Source: Levilactobacillus enshiensis (GTDB taxonomy: Bacteria; Bacillota; Bacilli; Lactobacillales; Lactobacillaceae). Taken from it: a stretch of 64,000 nt of DNA. Below the pieces are notes generated by a model. The model did not search any database, had not been told where the DNA came from, and saw only the letters and a program-made list of their open reading frames with translations. This document shows positions 59,930 through 64,000 of this stretch, one piece after another. The position numbers and the translations under genes were made by a program. The DNA lies in assembly GCF_007115095.1 (NCBI RefSeq), contig NZ_SULH01000002.1, positions 133,498-197,497 of the forward strand. Direction: 5' to 3'. The first letter of the stretch is position 1, and each line of letters begins with the position of its first letter.

Positions 59930-61561
59930 TTAATCAGTGCGTTTCTGAGAATCATCGCTTGGTTTTTCTTGCGAGTCATCAACCAACAATTCGGACTGAA
60001 TGCCCGGAATTTCATTTGCTGCTTGTGCCTGTTCTTTTTTCTTGTTAAGGATTTTTGCATCCGCATCCGCCAAGATCGGCAATGAGATCCGAAAGACTGA
60101 CCCGTGACCTAAGGCACTCTCAATCGTAATGTGTCCATGGTAGGCCTCAATCAAGCGTTTGGCAATTGCTAAACCCAGTCCATTGCCGCCTTTCGTCCGT
60201 GAGCGGGCCTTATCCACGCGATAGAAACGATTAAAGACCCGATCGCGGTTCTCCTGCGAGATTCCCTCACCGAAGTCCTGAACAGCAATCTCGATATTGC
60301 GGGAGTCGCTCTCATACGACAAGTGGACCTCTTTGCGTTTCTGCGAATATTTCACCGCGTTGTCCAACAGGATGATCAAGATCTGCTCCAAATGGTTCCG
60401 GTAAATTTGCGCCTGAACCGGCTGATGCACATCATCGTCCAAGATAAACAGATAGTCCGGATGAATCATCTTAAAGTTATCGTAGACCTGCGTAACGACT
60501 TCCGTTACGTCGGAAACCTCGTTGGTGTAGTTCACTTCGATCTGTTCCGCTCGTTGTAGATCCAGCATCTCTTGAACCAAACTCTGCATCCGCTTAGTTT
60601 CCTGTAGGGAAGCCTTGATGGACTCATTCAACACCTCGGGGTCATCCTTGCCCCACCGATCCAGCATTTCCATATGGCCTTGGATAATGGCCACTGGCGT
60701 CCGCAACTCATGTGAGACATCCTCCACAAATTGCTGTTGCTGATCCATGTACCGCTGGGTGGTATCTAGCATGCTGTTGAACAGCAAACCAAGGTCACTC
60801 AACTCATCTTGGTGATGCATTTCCGGTACTCGCATGTCCGTTTGGGGATCTTCACGAACGGCATGAATCGTTTCTCGAATCGCTTCCACTGGCCGCAAGA
60901 GAAAGGTCGCCAAAATGTAACTTAACACGGCAGCTGCTAAAGCCGCCATAAGCCCCAAGACCACCTCAATCTGAAGTAGCTTGACCTGAGTTGCTCGGTA
61001 GTCGCGCAAGTTATCCGTAACCTGGACGTAGCCAATAATGACATTTCCCTGTTTAGAACGAATTGGTGTCCGACCGACCAAGCTCTTTTGATGCGCAATC
61101 GTTTGCGTCTGAATCCGTTGTTGCTTAGTCCGTTTGAACTGAACGGTTCCCTGCCGAGTGGTAAATAACGGGTTGCCATTCTGATCATACACGGTCACCG
61201 TTTGACTATCGCGAGCCAGACTGGTGATCACCGCATTGGTATAGGGAGCTGCTGGTTTCTTGCCCTCATTCAAGACCGCTTTAGGCCGCAATAAGTTATT
61301 CACCGCTGCGCCCGTTAGTGGTTCTCGTTGCGTGTTCAACTTCTCAACGACGACATTTAAGGTATCCCCAACGTGCGTCTTTTCCTGCCGCATGAGGACC
61401 GTCATAAAACTATTAAAAATCAGTAAGACAATGACCGCGAAGATGACGAGAACACCAAAAGCGGTGGACAGAGCCCACTCCCACTTAACGGAAAAGCGGA
61501 ACCCTTTAGATTCTTTTGGTGTCCCCTCATCTGCCGCTAAATCAGCTGCGGACGATTTCAC
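59930..61561 (-). CDS. Sensor histidine kinase, ArlS-like
   Basis: 543 aa. TM1 at about 30-56, an outer sensor region of about 135 residues (57-192), TM2 at about 196-222, HAMP linker, HisKA with His284 in DVSHELRTPVAII, and HATPase_c with LDNAVKYS, DFGEGI and GGNGLGLAIAKRL. The C-terminal 55 residues are an unusual acidic/Gln-rich tail. It starts with GTG overlapping the regulator stop (GTGA), so the pair is coupled. The signal is not deducible; ArlS is the nearest architecture. Confidence 0.93.
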   Translation of the reverse strand: MKSSAADLAADEGTPKESKGFRFSVKWEWALSTAFGVLVIFAVIVLLIFNSFMTVLMRQEKTHVGDTLNVVVEKLNTQREPLTGAAVNNLLRPKAVLNEGKKPAAPYTNAVITSLARDSQTVTVYDQNGNPLFTTRQGTVQFKRTKQQRIQTQTIAHQKSLVGRTPIRSKQGNVIIGYVQVTDNLRDYRATQVKLLQIEVVLGLMAALAAAVLSYILATFLLRPVEAIRETIHAVREDPQTDMRVPEMHHQDELSDLGLLFNSMLDTTQRYMDQQQQFVEDVSHELRTPVAIIQGHMEMLDRWGKDDPEVLNESIKASLQETKRMQSLVQEMLDLQRAEQIEVNYTNEVSDVTEVVTQVYDNFKMIHPDYLFILDDDVHQPVQAQIYRNHLEQILIILLDNAVKYSQKRKEVHLSYESDSRNIEIAVQDFGEGISQENRDRVFNRFYRVDKARSRTKGGNGLGLAIAKRLIEAYHGHITIESALGHGSVFRISLPILADADAKILNKKKEQAQAANEIPGIQSELLVDDSQEKPSDDSQKRTD

Positions 61562-62244
61562 GAACGCATCACGTACCCTGTGCCCCGAACCGTCTGGATG
61601 TAACTCTTTTGGCCCGGCACGTCAATTTTGTTTCGTAAGTAACGCACATAAACGTCCACCACGTTTGTTTCAACTTCGGATTCGTAACCCCAAACCTTGG
61701 TCAAAAGCACGTCACGCGCCAAAACCACGTTAATGTTTTCCATTAAGGCCAAGAGCAGTTCGTATTCCCGTTTCGTCAGGTTGATGACTTCATCACCACG
61801 CCGCACGATTCGGTTTTCCTTTTCAATCGTTAAATCTTTAAACTTTACGGTTGTCTGCTTCGTGTTCTTCTGTTCGCCTTCCAAATGAATCCGTCGTAAC
61901 AGTGCCCGAACACGTGCGAGTAATTCCTCGATGGCAAATGGCTTAACGATGTAGTCATCGGCACCGTGGTCTAAACCGGAGACCCGGTCAATCACGGAGT
62001 CTCTGGCCGTCATCATAATAATTGGTGTGCTCTTAACTTCGCGAACCCGCCGAGCAACTTCGATTCCATTGAGCTCCGGCAGCATCAAGTCTAACAAAAT
62101 GACATCGAAATCTTGCGATAACGCTGCCTCCAAACCGGTCCGTCCATTAAACTGCACATCGGTTTCGTATCCTTCATGCTTCAATTCAAGCTCGACAAAA
62201 CGAGCAAGGTTTTTTTCGTCTTCAATAATTAAAATTCGACTCAT
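61558..62244 (-). CDS. OmpR/PhoB-type response regulator, ArlR-like
   Basis: 228 aa. Receiver domain with Asp52 as the phosphorylation site (VILLDLMLPELNG), Thr in MMTARD and Lys in DDYIVKPF, then a winged-helix DNA-binding domain (INLTKREYELLLALMEN, NVVDVYVRYLRNKID). Strong similarity in layout to ArlR/CsrR of Firmicutes. First gene of the operon; its promoter is in the 62245-62440 region, where minus-strand TATGAT is the best -10 candidate. Confidence 0.94.
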   Translation of the reverse strand: MSRILIIEDEKNLARFVELELKHEGYETDVQFNGRTGLEAALSQDFDVILLDLMLPELNGIEVARRVREVKSTPIIMMTARDSVIDRVSGLDHGADDYIVKPFAIEELLARVRALLRRIHLEGEQKNTKQTTVKFKDLTIEKENRIVRRGDEVINLTKREYELLLALMENINVVLARDVLLTKVWGYESEVETNVVDVYVRYLRNKIDVPGQKSYIQTVRGTGYVMRS

Positions 62245-62596
62245 TGCGCTTTAACTCCTCTGGCTAATTAGCTGCAGCCACCTTCGGCTAAACCTCACCG
62301 ACCGTGACCGTCCGATATTCATTTCAACATTTAATTTTATCATATTTTCTCATAATTGTATGCGAAAACCGTCAGCTCTCTCATATTTATCGTTTCTGTA
62401 AGAAATCAAATCATAGAATAAAGCATTTTTTGAAATTGCAACCGGTTGTATTCTACCGATAGTGTTGCTTTTGAAAGGGCTTCTATATACTTACTTCACA
62501 TTAGTAAGAAAACTCAATTGGCATTCTAAACCCGTAAAAATAAGAGACATTATTGTACTGCAAATCAATTAATTGGCAAATTGTTCAAATTTTCAC
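62245..62596. other. Divergent regulatory region between the ArlR-like and alcohol dehydrogenase genes
   Basis: About 350 bp, very A/T rich. It should hold the minus-strand regulator promoter near 62330-62360. No RNA element or coding frame was seen. Confidence 0.45.
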
Positions 62597-62624
62597 TTGA
62601 ATTTGTGTGGGGATTAAGTATACT
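62586..62624 (+). promoter_or_regulatory. Promoter of the alcohol dehydrogenase gene with overlapping inverted repeat
   Basis: TTGAAT (62597-62602), 16-bp spacer, TATACT (62619-62624). CAAATT (62586-62591) and AATTTG (62600-62605) form an inverted repeat across the -35, a possible operator. Confidence 0.6.
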
Positions 62625-62660
62625 AGGTCTTGTAGACAATATAGAAAAGGGGAATTTTTC

Positions 62661-63677
62661 ATGAAAGCAGCAGTTATTCGCGATTCAGTTGATGGTTACG
62701 TAGACATTAAGGACGTTACGCTCCGCCCCATTACCCACGGTGAAGCTTTAGTTAAGATGGAATATTGTGGCCTTTGTCACACCGACTTACACGTTGCCGC
62801 TGGTGACTTTGGCAAACAACCCGGCCGGATCATTGGCCATGAAGGTGTTGGTAAAGTTATCCAAGTTGCTGACGACGTTGACAACTTAAAGATTGGTGAC
62901 CGTGTTTCTATCGCTTGGTTCTTCAAGGGCTGTGGCCACTGTGAATACTGCCTGTCCGGTCGTGAAACGCTTTGCCGTAACGTTAAGAACTCTGGCTTCA
63001 CTGTTGATGGTGCTATGGCTGAAGAATGTATCGTTGATGCCAACTACGCCGTTAAGGTGCCAGAAGGCTTGGACCCAATCGAAGCAACTTCTCTGACCTG
63101 TGCCGGTGTTACCATGTACAAGGCCTTGAAGGTCGGCGAAACGAAGCCAGGCCAATGGGTTGAAGTTGTCGGTGCCGGTGGTTTAGGTAACTTGGCTATC
63201 CAATACGCACACAACGTCTTCGGCGCTCACGTTATCGCCGTTGATGGTAACCCTGACAAATTAGCTGCTGCTAAGAAGGACGGGGCTGAAATCTTAATCA
63301 ACCGTCATGATGGTGACGTTGCTGAACAGATTCAAGAAAAAGTTGGCGGTGTTGATAACGCCCAAGTTACTGCCGTTACCAAGGACGCCTTCACCCAATC
63401 CGTTAACGCCTTGAAGCCAGATGGTAAGTTAGTTGCCGTTGCCCTTCCTCAAGGGGACATGGAATTGAACATTGCTAAGACGGTTCTGGACGGTATCTCC
63501 GTTCGTGGTTCCTTAGTTGGGACTCGTCAAGACTTAGCTGAAACCTTCCAATTCGGTGCTGAAGGCAAGGTTCACCCTATCGTTCAAACTCGTCGTCTCG
63601 ACGAAGTTAACGACATCATCGATGAAATGAAGAACAACTCGATCGTTGGTCGGATGGTTGTTGATTTCACGAAGTAA
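62661..63677 (+). CDS. Zinc-dependent alcohol dehydrogenase AdhP
   Basis: 338 aa medium-chain dehydrogenase. Catalytic zinc ligands Cys39 (GLCHTD), His60 (GHEGVG) and Cys147; structural zinc Cys91, 94, 97 and 105 ([15 protein letters not shown]); NAD-binding GAGGLG. It interconverts ethanol and acetaldehyde, helping regenerate NAD in heterofermentation. The frame extends to 62607, but the ATG at 62661 follows AAAGGGG. Codon use is visibly more restricted (GTT, AAC, GGT) than in neighbours, which suggests high expression. Confidence 0.96.
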   Translation: MKAAVIRDSVDGYVDIKDVTLRPITHGEALVKMEYCGLCHTDLHVAAGDFGKQPGRIIGHEGVGKVIQVADDVDNLKIGDRVSIAWFFKGCGHCEYCLSGRETLCRNVKNSGFTVDGAMAEECIVDANYAVKVPEGLDPIEATSLTCAGVTMYKALKVGETKPGQWVEVVGAGGLGNLAIQYAHNVFGAHVIAVDGNPDKLAAAKKDGAEILINRHDGDVAEQIQEKVGGVDNAQVTAVTKDAFTQSVNALKPDGKLVAVALPQGDMELNIAKTVLDGISVRGSLVGTRQDLAETFQFGAEGKVHPIVQTRRLDEVNDIIDEMKNNSIVGRMVVDFTK

Positions 63678-63701
63678 TTCCCAATTAAATTGATTTAAGA
63701 A

Positions 63702-63744
63702 GGCACGTGATGGTCCCCTTGAGGGAAGCCATCACGTGCCTTTT
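63702..63744 (+). terminator. Alcohol dehydrogenase gene terminator
   Basis: GGCACGTGATGG pairs with CCATCACGTGCC around a 15-base loop, followed by TTTT. Confidence 0.92.
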
Positions 63745-63746
63745 AG

Positions 63747-64000
63747 TTTACAGCTAAGGGTTGAAAGTTCCAAAGTACGGCTCATGCCTGTTCTACCAAC
63801 AACAGTAGCCCTAAAAGTAGGCAACTTGGTGGCCTGGTCGCCTTACCGGTCGGCAGATATGGGCTGGATCGGTGCGAACACAACTTGAAGCCTCGAAAGT
63901 TCCGAGTCTACAAGCTTGGTTTTCTACTAAGCCAGTAAGAAGTTCGCTTACTGACTAAGTAGAACGACGCGCCTGAGCCCATATCTGCCGACCTCTCGGC
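63747..64000 (-). repeat. Dispersed structured intergenic repeat, copy C (may continue beyond window)
   Basis: Inverted relative to copies A and B. The closing stem is GGTCGGCAGATATGGGCT (63848-63865) read against AGCCCATATCTGCCGACC (63976-63993), a perfect 18-bp pairing; relative to copy A the A-T pair (GAGCT/AGCTC) is replaced by G-C (GGGCT/AGCCC), a compensatory change. The P2, P3 and P4 hairpins are kept. The left end (63747-63796) matches the 3' flank of copy B. It begins just after the terminator of the dehydrogenase gene. Confidence 0.85.

Noticed and set aside
35055..62424. Shared 15-mer TCATAGAATAAAGCA near 35055 and near 62411
   Set aside because: In 64 kb of double-stranded A/T-rich DNA a few shared 15-mers are expected by chance, and the flanks do not match.

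Overview
The window looks like the core chromosome of a Lactobacillaceae bacterium, probably from the Levilactobacillus/Lactiplantibacillus side of the family. The evidence is Firmicutes housekeeping gene order, a sorted surface protein ending in LPQTNE (the sortase signal typical of Lactiplantibacillus and relatives), a phenylalanine T-box, GlnR control of glnRA, and an L27 with a cleavable N-terminus beside its Prp protease. The species assignment is an inference. Almost all genes lie on the minus strand. I see no tRNA, rRNA, CRISPR array, prophage or intact insertion sequence.

Layout from left to right. 1-17 kb: recG (cut by the left edge), a DAK2/FakA-like gene with asp23, divergent rpmB, then the minus-strand run gmk-rpoZ-coaBC-priA-fmt-rsmB-stp-prkC-rsgA-rpe-thiN (purine and coenzyme A synthesis, replication restart, initiator tRNA formylation, Ser/Thr signalling, ribosome maturation). 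16.8-20.5 kb: a small accessory patch with a gene of unknown function under a LexA-box-like promoter, a small secreted protein, and a large serine-rich LPQTNE adhesin. 20.6-31.7 kb: the classic efp-asp23-nusB-folD-xseAB-ispA-tlyA-argR-recN cluster, interrupted between nusB and folD by a repeat-bearing insertion, preceded by rplU-prp-rpmA and a M24 peptidase. 31.8-35 kb: a TetR regulator and a three-gene unit made of two unrecognised proteins and a dUTPase-like protein. 35-45 kb: glnRA, miaA, a glycerophosphodiesterase, a DUF3042 microprotein, a cysteine-less rhodanese, glucokinase, yqgQ, a rhomboid protease, 5-formyl-THF cyclo-ligase, rpmG and a class B PBP. 45.7-64 kb: a YfhO-like membrane protein, a HesB-fold protein, greA, udk, mltG, T-box-pheST, HxlR, an HD protein, a TrmH-type methylase, acylphosphatase, yidC, a YxeA-like protein, an ArlRS-like two-component system and a zinc alcohol dehydrogenase.

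The most interesting non-genic signal is a dispersed intergenic repeat of about 200-250 bp. It is present in three recognisable copies (27638-27841, 37150-37368 and 63747-64000) plus two possible remnants. It folds into a closing stem and several internal hairpins, and two copies show a compensatory base-pair change in the closing stem, which suggests a selected RNA or DNA structure. Second is the small gene at 16894-17220, whose near-consensus promoter contains a 13/14 match to the Gram-positive LexA box.
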